Of a stretch of 13,210 bases of DNA, positions 6,818 through 13,188 are shown one piece after another. The translations under genes and the position numbers were made by a program. The stretch's first letter is position 1. Each line of letters begins with the position of its first letter. Origin of the DNA: Neisseriaceae bacterium (lineage in GTDB: Bacteria > Pseudomonadota > Gammaproteobacteria > Burkholderiales > Neisseriaceae); the NCBI GenBank assembly GCA_030146285.1, contig JASLBZ010000114.1, positions 1 to 13,210 of the forward strand, read 5' to 3'. The notes below the pieces were generated by a model. The model searched no databases and was not told where the DNA came from. It was given only the letters and a program-made list of their open reading frames with translations.

Positions 6818-7504
6818 TTACATGGCTGTTTGTAAAATCAATGCCAGCAAAATTTCATCCTGTGGCAAGGTCAGTTTTAAATTTCGAGCATCCCCCAAAA
6901 CCAATTTAGGAGAATGTCCCAAAGCCTCTATGGCAGAAGCTTCATCCGTAATCTCATTCAAATTTGCTGCTTGTAAAGCCTGTAGCAACAAAGCAGCTCG
7001 AAACATTTGCGGGGTTTGTGCTTGCCACAAATCAGCGCGTTCAACCGTTTTTGCAACTTGCCCTTGTGAATTGGCTTTTTTTAAAGTATCTGCCACAGGC
7101 AATGCCAATAAACCACCGCAATCTTCGCCATCGACTTCATGCAATAGCCGCTTTAAGGCAGCCTTAGGCAAACCACAACGGGCCGCATCATGCACCAAAA
7201 TCCAATCTTGTGCCAGAACACCGTGTTCTTGTAACAAACAAGCCAATGCCTGTGTGACCGTTGCTGCGCGACTTGCTCCGCCTTTTTTCAATACCAAAAC
7301 ATTCTTTGGCAAGGGCAATGCATCAATAAAACCATCATCAGCAGAAACCACCACCACCACCAAATCAATCAGCGGCTCATTCACAAAAAGTGCAACCGTA
7401 TGCTCCAAAACGGTTTGATGGTGCAATTGCACATACTGTTTGGGAATGCCCGCACCAAAACGACTGCCTACACCTGCCGCTGGAATCAATGCAATTCGTT
7501 TCAC
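6818..7504 (-). CDS. ispD: 2-C-methyl-D-erythritol 4-phosphate cytidylyltransferase
   Basis: Third MEP-pathway enzyme: couples CTP to methylerythritol 4-phosphate. 228 residues. Signatures are PAAGVGSRFGAGIPKQY (8-24, with catalytic Arg15 and Lys22), VHDAARC (104-110), VADTLK (137-142), TVERADLWQAQTPQMF (153-168), TDEASAIE (186-193) and GDARNLKLT (204-212). It starts with GTG at 7504, overlapping the dnaQ stop by four bases (GTGA). An AAGGAG five bases upstream, inside the last dnaQ codons, supports this start; the nearby ATG at 7508 is out of frame. A run of five valines (about 49-53) is encoded by a perfect five-fold GTG repeat (ACC on the plus strand, 7347-7361), a possible but unproven slippage site. 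Confidence 0.96.
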   Translation of the reverse strand: MKRIALIPAAGVGSRFGAGIPKQYVQLHHQTVLEHTVALFVNEPLIDLVVVVVSADDGFIDALPLPKNVLVLKKGGASRAATVTQALACLLQEHGVLAQDWILVHDAARCGLPKAALKRLLHEVDGEDCGGLLALPVADTLKKANSQGQVAKTVERADLWQAQTPQMFRAALLLQALQAANLNEITDEASAIEALGHSPKLVLGDARNLKLTLPQDEILLALILQTAM

Positions 7505-8244
7505 ACATGCTCCTTAGGCTGATTCATGGCGTTTTGCTGCTGTCGATACACACTGTCAGCCCCTGATGATTGATCCAAAGCACTCACATAAGCGGCGTGT
7601 TCCGCCATTTCTTCGGCATTGGCTGCAATCACCTTGAAGTTTTGCCCTACTGAGCGCTGAAACGCGTGCAATAACGCACCTTTAGAATCTTGATCATCTT
7701 CAACATTCATGCCCAAGGTGAATTGGCCTCGAGTCATGCCCAAATACACTTCAGCCAATAACTCGCAGTCAATCAAAGCGCCATGCGTGACCCGTTTACT
7801 CTTGTCCACGCCCAATCGATTGCACAAAGCATCTAAGTTGACCTTTTGGCCTGGATACAATTGGCGCGCGATCGCAACCGTATCAATCACACTGTCAATC
7901 ATGGTATCCACTTTGGGCAAGCCCATTAATTGAAATTCCATGTTCAAAAAACCAATATCAAAGCTGGCGTTGTGGATAATCAGTTCGCTGCCGGCCAAAA
8001 AATCAGCAATCTCTTGCCCCACTTGTGCAAATTTCGGCTTATCAGCCAAATCCTTCATATACAAACCATGTACTCGTGATGCTTCGACTGGGATGTCGCG
8101 ATCCGGGTGGATATACAAATGCAAAGATTTGTCAGTCAATCTGCGATCCACCATCTCAATGCCAGCAAACTCCAATAACCGATCTCCGTTATTGGCGGAT
8201 AAGCCCGTTGTTTCCGTATCCAGAATAATTTGGCGTTTTAGCAT
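7501..8244 (-). CDS. dnaQ: DNA polymerase III epsilon subunit (3'-5' proofreading exonuclease)
   Basis: Proofreading subunit of the replicative polymerase core. 247 residues (E. coli 243). DEDDh active-site residues are Asp9 and Glu11 (LDTETTGL), Asp96 (IIHNASFDIGFL), His154 and Asp159 (RVTHGALIDCELLAEVYLG). The exonuclease domain ends near residue 172; the remaining tail of about 75 residues is polar and poorly conserved, matching the flexible alpha-binding segment of E. coli DnaQ. The ATG at 8244 has AAGGAC about 10 bases upstream. The gene heads a tight minus-strand cluster and is divergent from the tandem sRNA genes. A separate rnhA neighbour, common in enterics, is absent. Confidence 0.95.
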   Translation of the reverse strand: MLKRQIILDTETTGLSANNGDRLLEFAGIEMVDRRLTDKSLHLYIHPDRDIPVEASRVHGLYMKDLADKPKFAQVGQEIADFLAGSELIIHNASFDIGFLNMEFQLMGLPKVDTMIDSVIDTVAIARQLYPGQKVNLDALCNRLGVDKSKRVTHGALIDCELLAEVYLGMTRGQFTLGMNVEDDQDSKGALLHAFQRSVGQNFKVIAANAEEMAEHAAYVSALDQSSGADSVYRQQQNAMNQPKEHV

Positions 8245-8297
8245 GGTTTGTAAGTCCTTTTGTCTTGTCTGGAAAATCTAAGTGTTAATGCTTCGAA

Positions 8298-8303
8298 ATT
8301 ATA
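8298..8303 (-). promoter_or_regulatory. Possible -10 element for dnaQ
   Basis: A perfect TATAAT on the minus strand, 54 bases before the dnaQ start codon. The -35 region at usual spacing (TTCGCT) is poor, so the call is tentative. It would drive the dnaQ-ispD-ispF-rpiA unit. Confidence 0.4.
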
Positions 8304-8397
8304 AAGGATTTCAGCCACAGAAGCGAAAATGATGAGCAGCACCAATCAGCCATAAAAATAACATTACAAAACAGCAAACTACAAAATATATTACTAT

Positions 8398-8412
8398 TGA
8401 TAATGATTATCG
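8398..8412 (+). promoter_or_regulatory. Fur box 1 (iron repressor operator)
   Basis: TGATAATGATTATCG matches 13 of the 14 defined positions of the Fur 7-1-7 inverted repeat TGATAAT-N-ATTATCA. It lies immediately upstream of the -35 element of sRNA 1, the usual place for Fur-Fe repression. Regulation by iron is inferred from this match. Confidence 0.85.
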
Positions 8413-8413
8413 T

Positions 8414-8442
8414 TTGACTTTAAGTTTGAATTGTTGAATAAT
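8414..8442 (+). promoter_or_regulatory. Promoter of sRNA 1
   Basis: TTGACT (8414-8419), a 17-base spacer, then AATAAT (8437-8442): each hexamer has 5 of 6 consensus bases. The predicted start is near A8449. The Fur box ends two bases before the -35 element. Confidence 0.75.
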
Positions 8443-8557
8443 GAATTCATCAGCAGCAAGCGACACTCTCCAGTATCCTTATCAATTGCCAGCCAGCATT
8501 CTTGTTGCTGATAACCGAATTTTTAGGTGTTGCGTTACCTGTTAACGTGGCATGTAA

Positions 8558-8593
8558 ATCCAAGTGTTTCTATGGTAGTGGTTGTGTTCCTTT
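8558..8593 (+). repeat. 36-base core repeat, copy in sRNA 1
   Basis: Identical at all 36 positions to 8823-8858. Begins ATCCAAGTGTTTC, includes TATGGTAGTGG and ends GTGTTCCTTT. In both sRNAs it sits just before the terminator stem, so it is probably the exposed target-pairing or Hfq-binding segment. Confidence 0.9.
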
Positions 8594-8595
8594 TT

Positions 8596-8626
8596 ATGCC
8601 TCTGTAAATTACAGAGGCATTTTTTT
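8596..8626 (+). terminator. Rho-independent terminator of sRNA 1
   Basis: Stem ATGCCTCTGT/ACAGAGGCAT (8596-8605 and 8611-8620), 5-base loop, followed by seven T (8620-8626). Confidence 0.92.
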
Positions 8627-8701
8627 GTCTGTATCTTTATGTTTTTAATATTGAAATATTAATTCTATTTAAAAACAAATACCTAACAAAATAATATCAA
8701 A

Positions 8702-8716
8702 TGATAATGATTATTG
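8702..8716 (+). promoter_or_regulatory. Fur box 2 (iron repressor operator)
   Basis: TGATAATGATTATTG matches 12 of the 14 defined positions of the Fur 7-1-7 repeat. The flanking sequence TGATAATGATTATYGTTTG is shared with Fur box 1 except for one base. It lies one base before the -35 element of sRNA 2. Confidence 0.8.
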
Positions 8717-8717
8717 T

Positions 8718-8746
8718 TTGCTAAGGACGCAGTTTTCGTGCACAAT
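8718..8746 (+). promoter_or_regulatory. Promoter of sRNA 2
   Basis: TTGCTA (8718-8723), 17-base spacer, CACAAT (8741-8746). Each hexamer has 4 of 6 consensus bases, weaker than the sRNA 1 promoter but at the same distance from its Fur box. After the -10, GACTTCATCA resembles GAATTCATCA of copy 1, supporting a start near A8753. Confidence 0.65.
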
Positions 8747-8822
8747 GACTTCATCAACACAAAACGTGTTGTCCGAATTTTTGAATCATGTGTTCGCACA
8801 CCTCGCCATGCACATGATTCAG

Positions 8823-8858
8823 ATCCAAGTGTTTCTATGGTAGTGGTTGTGTTCCTTT
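8823..8858 (+). repeat. 36-base core repeat, copy in sRNA 2
   Basis: Identical to 8558-8593. It follows directly after the second stem of sRNA 2 and ends three bases before its terminator stem. Confidence 0.9.
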
Positions 8859-8860
8859 AT

Positions 8861-8894
8861 TGCCCTCGTACTGGTCTACGAGGGCATTTTTTTT
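8861..8894 (+). terminator. Rho-independent terminator of sRNA 2
   Basis: Stem TGCCCTCGTA/TACGAGGGCA (8861-8870 and 8877-8886), 6-base loop, eight T at 8887-8894. The stem sequence differs from the sRNA 1 terminator, so it arose or drifted independently. Confidence 0.93.
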
Positions 8895-8910
8895 GGCTCA
8901 CGACATTCAT

Positions 8911-8946
8911 AAAAAAACTGCTCTTCATATGAAGAGCAGTTTTTTT
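8911..8946. terminator. Bidirectional terminator (perfect 36-bp palindrome)
   Basis: Both strands read seven A, ACTGCTCTTCAT-type stem, then seven T, with exact symmetry about 8928/8929. It ends thiD transcription from the right and gives a second stop behind sRNA 2 from the left, insulating the convergent units. Confidence 0.92.
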
Positions 8947-8972
8947 AGTCACAGCCACTCTATTTATCTGGC

Positions 8973-9785
8973 TCAAAACCCATTCCAAAAATGCTGCAAA
9001 GGCCCAATGCCCTGACCCAGATGCCAACCAGAGGCAGCCTGTAAGGCATGTTGTACATAATCAATACCCAAAGACACAGCAAGATCCAAAGATTGGCCAT
9101 GCGCCATGTGCGCTACAATGGCAGAAGACAAAGTACAACCTGTGCCGTGAGTATTGCGAAGCTTAGCAAACACATGCTCAAACAGCATGGCATCTTTGCC
9201 CTCACAAACCAACACATCGGTTAATTGATGGGCATTTAAATGCCCTCCTTTTAACAAAACATGTTTTGCGCCCAAACTTTGCAATGCCAATGCTTGTTCT
9301 TCCATTTGTTTTGCATTCTCGGCAAGTGGACACGATAAAAACCGCGCCATTTCAGGCAAATTCGGTGTGATTAAATCAACAACAGGCATCAGGCATGTAA
9401 AATAATCCAGATACCCGTTCTCCGTTGCTAAGCTCTGTCCACTGCTGGCTTTTAAAACCGGATCCCAAACCACAAAAGCCTGAGTATGCTTTAAAGCATG
9501 GGCAATGGTTTTGGCTGCTTCTACATTGGGCAACATGCCAATTTTAATGGCTTGAACCGAAAAATCATTTAAAACCGCTTCTATTTGCGCTTGTAAAATA
9601 TCCTGTGGAATGGGAAAAACCGCACTCACACCCAAGGTGTTTTGTGCGGTAATAGCACTGATTGCCGTTGTTCCATAAGCATGCAAAGCAGCAAACGTCT
9701 TTAAATCTGCTTGCACGCCAGCACCTGCGCCACTGTCTGAACCTGCAATAGACAAAACAACAGGTGGCTCTTGACCCTGATTCAT
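8973..9785 (-). CDS. thiD: Hydroxymethylpyrimidine/phosphomethylpyrimidine kinase
   Basis: Phosphorylates HMP and HMP-phosphate to HMP-pyrophosphate for thiamine synthesis, cytosolic. 270 residues (E. coli 266). Ribokinase-fold motifs: GSDSGAGAGVQADLKT (15-30, substrate loop), WDPV (107-110), ITPNLPE (139-145), KGGH (179-182) and HGTGCTLSSA (213-222), which carries the catalytic Cys217 and anion hole. The ATG at 9785 lies 3 bases after the stop of the DUF945 gene and has no clear Shine-Dalgarno, suggesting translational coupling. No TPP riboswitch was recognised upstream of it or of the preceding gene, and no other thiamine gene is in the window. Confidence 0.95.
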   Translation of the reverse strand: MNQGQEPPVVLSIAGSDSGAGAGVQADLKTFAALHAYGTTAISAITAQNTLGVSAVFPIPQDILQAQIEAVLNDFSVQAIKIGMLPNVEAAKTIAHALKHTQAFVVWDPVLKASSGQSLATENGYLDYFTCLMPVVDLITPNLPEMARFLSCPLAENAKQMEEQALALQSLGAKHVLLKGGHLNAHQLTDVLVCEGKDAMLFEHVFAKLRNTHGTGCTLSSAIVAHMAHGQSLDLAVSLGIDYVQHALQAASGWHLGQGIGPLQHFWNGF

Positions 9786-9788
9786 GAT

Positions 9789-11366
9789 TTAAGAAGCAAT
9801 ACCTTCACTGGCAATCACCACTTCTTCTGTCAAATGATCAATGTCATCTTCTGGCGTTGTGCTCGAGTTGACTGCTTTTTCATTCATGAACAATTGGTTG
9901 TTTTTCACTTGGATTGTGGTTTTAATCTGTCCATCTTCAACCGTTAAGAATCCTTCTCTTGCCATGCCTTGAATCATGGCATCCACCATCATGCGCGCTG
10001 TTTCTTGAATTTCATCATTGCTTGGTGCATTGTCCATTTCAGAATCAATACTAAACAGCTTAGATGCCTGAGCTTCAGCCAAACTTTCTAAAAGACGCTG
10101 TGGTGAACTCAAAGTGAAGTTGGCATCTGTTTTTGCAATCATGGCATTAAAACTGTTCAAGTCTTCGGCATTCAATTGGTTAAATACCATTGAACCAGTC
10201 GCTTTAAACTGCCCTTCTGGCATGGTTAAATCAAAACGTTCTAATGTGAATACAGGGTTATTGGTAAACAATCCCAAACCTTCTTTGCGTGCCGCAGCCA
10301 CAATCGCGTCTTGCAATTGATTTGCAGGCAAACCTGAGCTGGTGATGGCACTCATGCGTTGGCGCAAAGCAAACAAACTTGGCGCTTCCAAATGCGAAGC
10401 TTTAACCAATAAATCCAAAGGCCCGTAAACGTCTTTGCCATATTGCAAAGAGGCAAATTTCAAACCACCAGTGGCATCAATAAACTGGTCAGTTTCATCC
10501 ATGCTGGTGCTAAACTCGATACCTTTGACCAAAACGCTACTGGCTTTTAGGCTGCCATTGGGATTGATAAATGCACCCACTTGCAAATCAGTTAGCAAAT
10601 TTAACAGTTCATTCAAACGAATATCATAATTCAAGGCTTCATTCCATTGAATTTTCAGCTCATCCAATTTGAATTGACTTTCACCAATGGCAACTTTAGA
10701 TAGACTTTCTTCTGTGTGCGATGCAAAATACAGATTATTAAAACTGATTTCACCTTTATCAGCCAATTGGATTTTAATTCCTGGAATTTTTGATAAAACA
10801 TCGTAAGCATCAAAATTTCCTTGGTAGTCAATCCCCGTGTCTAATCCTTGCCACACAATTTTAATACCAGACAATTCTTCATAATCAAAAGCTGGAATGC
10901 TCAATTTTAGCTGCCCACCACCAAAAAGATTCAAATGATTGGTCATGCTTAATGGGCGTTTTTCCCCAAAAAATCGGGTTAAATGCTTAGAAACTTCAGG
11001 ACTGTATACAATTTCAGTTTTGACATTCGCTCTTGCAAATGCACCACCTGCCCAAGGGCCATGCTTCACTGTATTAATGATGGTGATGGACGAATTGGAA
11101 ATCGCAGCCAAGTTTTCAGGCAGCATGTCTGCATACGGCTTAATAAACCGAGGCTTTAAACGAATAACCGTTTCTTCTTTCGAAGAAAACCAGCCTCTGT
11201 CGTAAGTATGGCTTTGTACTTCTAAATAAGCGTTCTCACTGAGCAATTTATTTTGTTCTGTTAAGGTATCTTGTGCTTTAATGCCAAGATAAAAAGGCAA
11301 GGCGCCAAAAAATAAGACCAAAAATGCCAATAAGCCAACAAGCCCGAGTACTAAAGTTTTTTTCAT
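9789..11366 (-). CDS. DUF945 (YdgA/YihF-like) membrane-anchored protein
   Basis: A 525-residue protein of unknown biochemical function. The N-terminus is a single hydrophobic segment (about 5-28) after two lysines, predicting an inner-membrane anchor with a large periplasmic domain, or an uncleaved signal. Features seen in DUF945 proteins are YDRGWFSS (55-62) soon after the anchor and TVKHGPWAGG (99-108). The rest alternates beta-type stretches with SLQYG- and AIVAA-like segments, and the C-terminus is acidic. E. coli YdgA and YihF are the reference members. The gene precedes thiD by 3 bases, so the two are one transcript despite no evident functional link. The ribosome site is weak (GGATCGTAG). 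Confidence 0.82.
   Translation of the reverse strand: MKKTLVLGLVGLLAFLVLFFGALPFYLGIKAQDTLTEQNKLLSENAYLEVQSHTYDRGWFSSKEETVIRLKPRFIKPYADMLPENLAAISNSSITIINTVKHGPWAGGAFARANVKTEIVYSPEVSKHLTRFFGEKRPLSMTNHLNLFGGGQLKLSIPAFDYEELSGIKIVWQGLDTGIDYQGNFDAYDVLSKIPGIKIQLADKGEISFNNLYFASHTEESLSKVAIGESQFKLDELKIQWNEALNYDIRLNELLNLLTDLQVGAFINPNGSLKASSVLVKGIEFSTSMDETDQFIDATGGLKFASLQYGKDVYGPLDLLVKASHLEAPSLFALRQRMSAITSSGLPANQLQDAIVAAARKEGLGLFTNNPVFTLERFDLTMPEGQFKATGSMVFNQLNAEDLNSFNAMIAKTDANFTLSSPQRLLESLAEAQASKLFSIDSEMDNAPSNDEIQETARMMVDAMIQGMAREGFLTVEDGQIKTTIQVKNNQLFMNEKAVNSSTTPEDDIDHLTEEVVIASEGIAS
11115..11126 (-). repeat. Near-DUS 12-mer (11 of 12) inside the DUF945 gene
   Basis: ATGCTGCCTGAA on the minus strand differs from AGGCTGCCTGAA at position 2 only. 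It encodes Met-Leu-Pro-Glu in frame. It could be a variant uptake sequence or chance. Confidence 0.3.
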
Positions 11367-11663
11367 GAATCTACGATCCGATTGATAAAAGAGTGAATAC
11401 GTTAACTTTTACATCAATAAAACAACATATTAAGTTACATGAACCTTATTATATTGTTGAGCCATGGTGAAAATAGAATAATAACTCTAGTTTTTTTGAA
11501 AGCATAACGATATAATCAATTTCATACAGAACATGATTGTATGTTCTTTTTGGGAAACTGCCAAATGCAGTCAATGCTTTTACCCAATTTATTACACCTG
11601 TTTCAACTGTTTTGCTACCAATAGATTGACTCATAATACACATTTACGTTAGGACACAATGCC
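11367..11663. other. Divergent intergenic region between DUF945 gene and flavoprotein gene
   Basis: AT-rich. It must hold promoters for both flanking genes. Candidate -10 hexamers are TATAAT on the minus strand at 11448-11453 and on the plus strand at 11511-11516, plus CATAAT at 11632-11637, but none has a convincing -35 element. A plus-strand hairpin AGAACAT/ATGTTCT (11528-11534 and 11541-11547) followed by TTTT looks like a weak terminator or regulatory stem. No coding region is supported. Confidence 0.45.
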
Positions 11664-12839
11664 ATGCAACACCAATTTTCACCTTTGGTTATCCGCGATC
11701 GCGAACTAATCCCTATTGTACAAGGTGGCATGGGTGTTGGTATTTCTGCATCCAAGCTTTCTAGCGCTGTGGCACGTGAAAATGGTATTGGTACCATTGC
11801 AAGCGTTGACTTACGCCACTTACATGAAGATTTACTGGCCGAATCCAAAGAGAAGCCAGAACAAGATACATATGATCGATTAAATCGCATCGCACTTGAT
11901 CGTGAAATCAAAACAGCCGTTGCCAATTCAGAAGGCAAAGGCATGATTGCCGTGAATGTGATGAAAGCCGTTAAAGATCACCCTGCTTTGGTGCGCCAAG
12001 CATGTGAGTCTGGTGCTCACGCCATTGTGATGGGTGCAGGCTTGCCTTTGGATTTACCTGACATGACGGAAAACTTCCCTGAAGTGAATTTATTTCCTAT
12101 TTTGTCTGAATCTCGCGGTATCGGTATTGTTTTAAAACGCTGGATGAAGAAAAACCGTTTGCCTGATGCGATTGTTATTGAGCATCCAAACCATGCAGCA
12201 GGTCACTTAGGTGCTGCCACTGTTGCAGGCTTAGGCGATGAACGTTATGAGTTCAAACGTGTTATCGAAGAAGCCATGGAAACCATTAAGAAACTGGGTC
12301 TTGAAAGTGAAAATATTCCCTTTATCTTAGCAGGCGGTATGGCTCATTTTGGCAAAATCAGCTCTGCCTTAAAAGAATGGGGTGCATCGGCAGTTCAAGT
12401 GGGTACGGCTTTTGCTGTCACCGAAGAAGGCGATGCGCACATTAACTTTAAAAACACCTTAGCAGGTGCAGAAAAAGAGCAAGTGGTTGAATTTATGTCG
12501 GTAGCAGGTTTACCTGCTCGCGGCGTGATGACCCCATTTCTAAAAAGCTATTTAAAACGTGAAGAAATTTTGCAAGCCAATGCCAAAGCCGACCCACGTC
12601 GCTGTACGCAAGGCATTAACTGCTTAACCACTTGTGGTTTGCGTGATGGTTTGGACAAAATCGGCCAATTCTGTATTGACTTGAAACTGGCTGCTGCATG
12701 GCGCGGCGAAGTGAACAAAGGTTTATTCTTCCGCGGTAAAGACCCACTACCATTTGGCTCAAAAATTCGCACCGTAAAAGACACCATCAATTATTTGTTA
12801 ACCGGTGACGGAGAAGAATTAGCCACAACGCACCGCTAA
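11664..12839 (+). CDS. Nitronate monooxygenase-like FMN flavoprotein (2-nitropropane dioxygenase family)
   Basis: A 391-residue TIM-barrel flavoprotein. Seen: IVQGGMGVGIS (18-28, FMN-binding start), an AVNVM strand (96-100), HPNHAAGHLGA (174-184; His181 occupies the place of the catalytic His of nitronate monooxygenases), ILAGGMAHFGKI (221-232) and GASAVQVGTAF (240-250, phosphate binding). The C-terminal extension (about 300-380) contains C-x5-C-x3-C (Cys314, 320, 324) plus Cys337, which is outside the barrel motif set. The reaction could be nitronate oxidation, quinone reduction or an enoyl-reductase-like step; the family is known, the substrate is not. ATG 11664 has AGGA nine bases upstream; the ATG at 11659 is out of frame. 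It is divergent from the DUF945 gene and monocistronic. Confidence 0.88.
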   Translation: MQHQFSPLVIRDRELIPIVQGGMGVGISASKLSSAVARENGIGTIASVDLRHLHEDLLAESKEKPEQDTYDRLNRIALDREIKTAVANSEGKGMIAVNVMKAVKDHPALVRQACESGAHAIVMGAGLPLDLPDMTENFPEVNLFPILSESRGIGIVLKRWMKKNRLPDAIVIEHPNHAAGHLGAATVAGLGDERYEFKRVIEEAMETIKKLGLESENIPFILAGGMAHFGKISSALKEWGASAVQVGTAFAVTEEGDAHINFKNTLAGAEKEQVVEFMSVAGLPARGVMTPFLKSYLKREEILQANAKADPRRCTQGINCLTTCGLRDGLDKIGQFCIDLKLAAAWRGEVNKGLFFRGKDPLPFGSKIRTVKDTINYLLTGDGEELATTHR

Positions 12840-12860
12840 TCTACGACAATATTCATCAAC

Positions 12861-12893
12861 AAAGCCGATACAGCCATTGCATCGGCTTTTTTT
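12861..12893 (+). terminator. Rho-independent terminator after the flavoprotein gene
   Basis: Stem AAAGCCGAT/ATCGGCTTT (12861-12869 and 12881-12889), 11-base loop, T tract 12887-12893. It begins 21 bases past the stop codon. Confidence 0.92.
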
Positions 12894-13017
12894 GTTGCTA
12901 AAAAACTTAATTTGTATTCATTTATTCATGTTTTTAATATTCCATATCAGAATAATCACTGATAATATACAGAAATAAGACAGCTGCATCTCACTCACCG
13001 CAAAGGAAACATTATTT

Positions 13018-13188
13018 ATGAATGATCTTTTGGCACTCAAGGCCATCGTATTCAAGCAATACGAGGCAACTGAATCTGCTTTGCACTTATCTGCAATGGA
13101 AAAAAGAGCCGCACTGGCAGCATTTTGTATTGTTTTATCAGAAATTGATACCCTCACCCAAGCCAATAAACAGCATCTGGATGACTGA
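13018..13188 (+). CDS. Hypothetical 56-residue protein
   Basis: ATG 13018 to TGA 13186-13188, preceded by a strong Shine-Dalgarno AAAGGAA (13002-13008) at good spacing. The product MNDLLALKAIVFKQYEATES... is predicted mostly helical, weakly amphipathic, with no transmembrane segment, one cysteine and an acidic C-terminus (HLDD). I do not recognise the family. It lies after the flavoprotein terminator, so it would have its own promoter in the AT-rich 12894-13000 region, where TGATAATATACAG near 12960 could include a -10. An antisense frame (12918-13193) has no ribosome site and is less likely. Confidence 0.6.
   Translation: MNDLLALKAIVFKQYEATESALHLSAMEKRAALAAFCIVLSEIDTLTQANKQHLDD

Larger units (their letters stand above)
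8449..8626 (+). ncRNA. Fur-controlled small RNA 1 of a tandem pair (about 178 nt)
   Basis: A transcript from about 8449 to the terminator T tract at 8626 is predicted from the promoter, Fur box and terminator. Internal order: a long-range 5' stem pairing TCAGCAGCAAG (8450-8460) with CTTGTTGCTGA (8501-8511, one G-T pair); motif CCGAATTTTT (8515-8524); a small hairpin CGTTA/TAACG (8533-8547); the 36-base core (8558-8593), likely single-stranded and ending in the anti-Shine-Dalgarno TTCCTTT; then the terminator. No plausible ORF with a ribosome site fits. By architecture it resembles RyhB/PrrF/NrrF iron-sparing sRNAs, which repress mRNAs of iron-using proteins during iron starvation. Homology to NrrF is possible but could not be tested here. 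Its 5' half is longer than that of sRNA 2. Confidence 0.8.
8753..8894 (+). ncRNA. Fur-controlled small RNA 2 of a tandem pair (about 142 nt)
   Basis: Predicted from its own Fur box, promoter and terminator. Internal order mirrors sRNA 1: 5' hairpin CAACAC/GTGTTG (8755-8760 and 8766-8771); CCGAATTTTT (8773-8782); a strong 11-bp stem TGAATCATGTG/CACATGATTCA (8782-8792 and 8811-8821); the 36-base core (8823-8858); then the terminator. The stems differ in sequence from sRNA 1 while order and core are kept, which suggests an old tandem duplication under selection on core and fold. A frame open across this region (8714-8932) has no credible ribosome site and runs through the terminator, so it is not called as a gene. 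Confidence 0.8.

Noticed and set aside
8714..8932. 72-residue plus-strand ORF over sRNA 2
   Set aside because: No ribosome site, runs through two terminator stems, and the region is better explained by promoter, sRNA and terminators.
8558..8972. Riboswitch (for example TPP) controlling thiD
   Set aside because: Promoters and T tracts in this region read on the plus strand, and it lies downstream of thiD, not in its leader; no TPP consensus was seen.
9032..9043. AGGCAGCCTGTA, one base from the Kingella-type DUS
   Set aside because: It lies in thiD coding for common residues and belongs to a different dialect from the exact pair; probably chance.
11449..11643. 64-residue minus-strand ORF in the divergent intergenic region
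   Set aside because: No recognisable motif or ribosome site, and it crosses the area that must carry the promoters.
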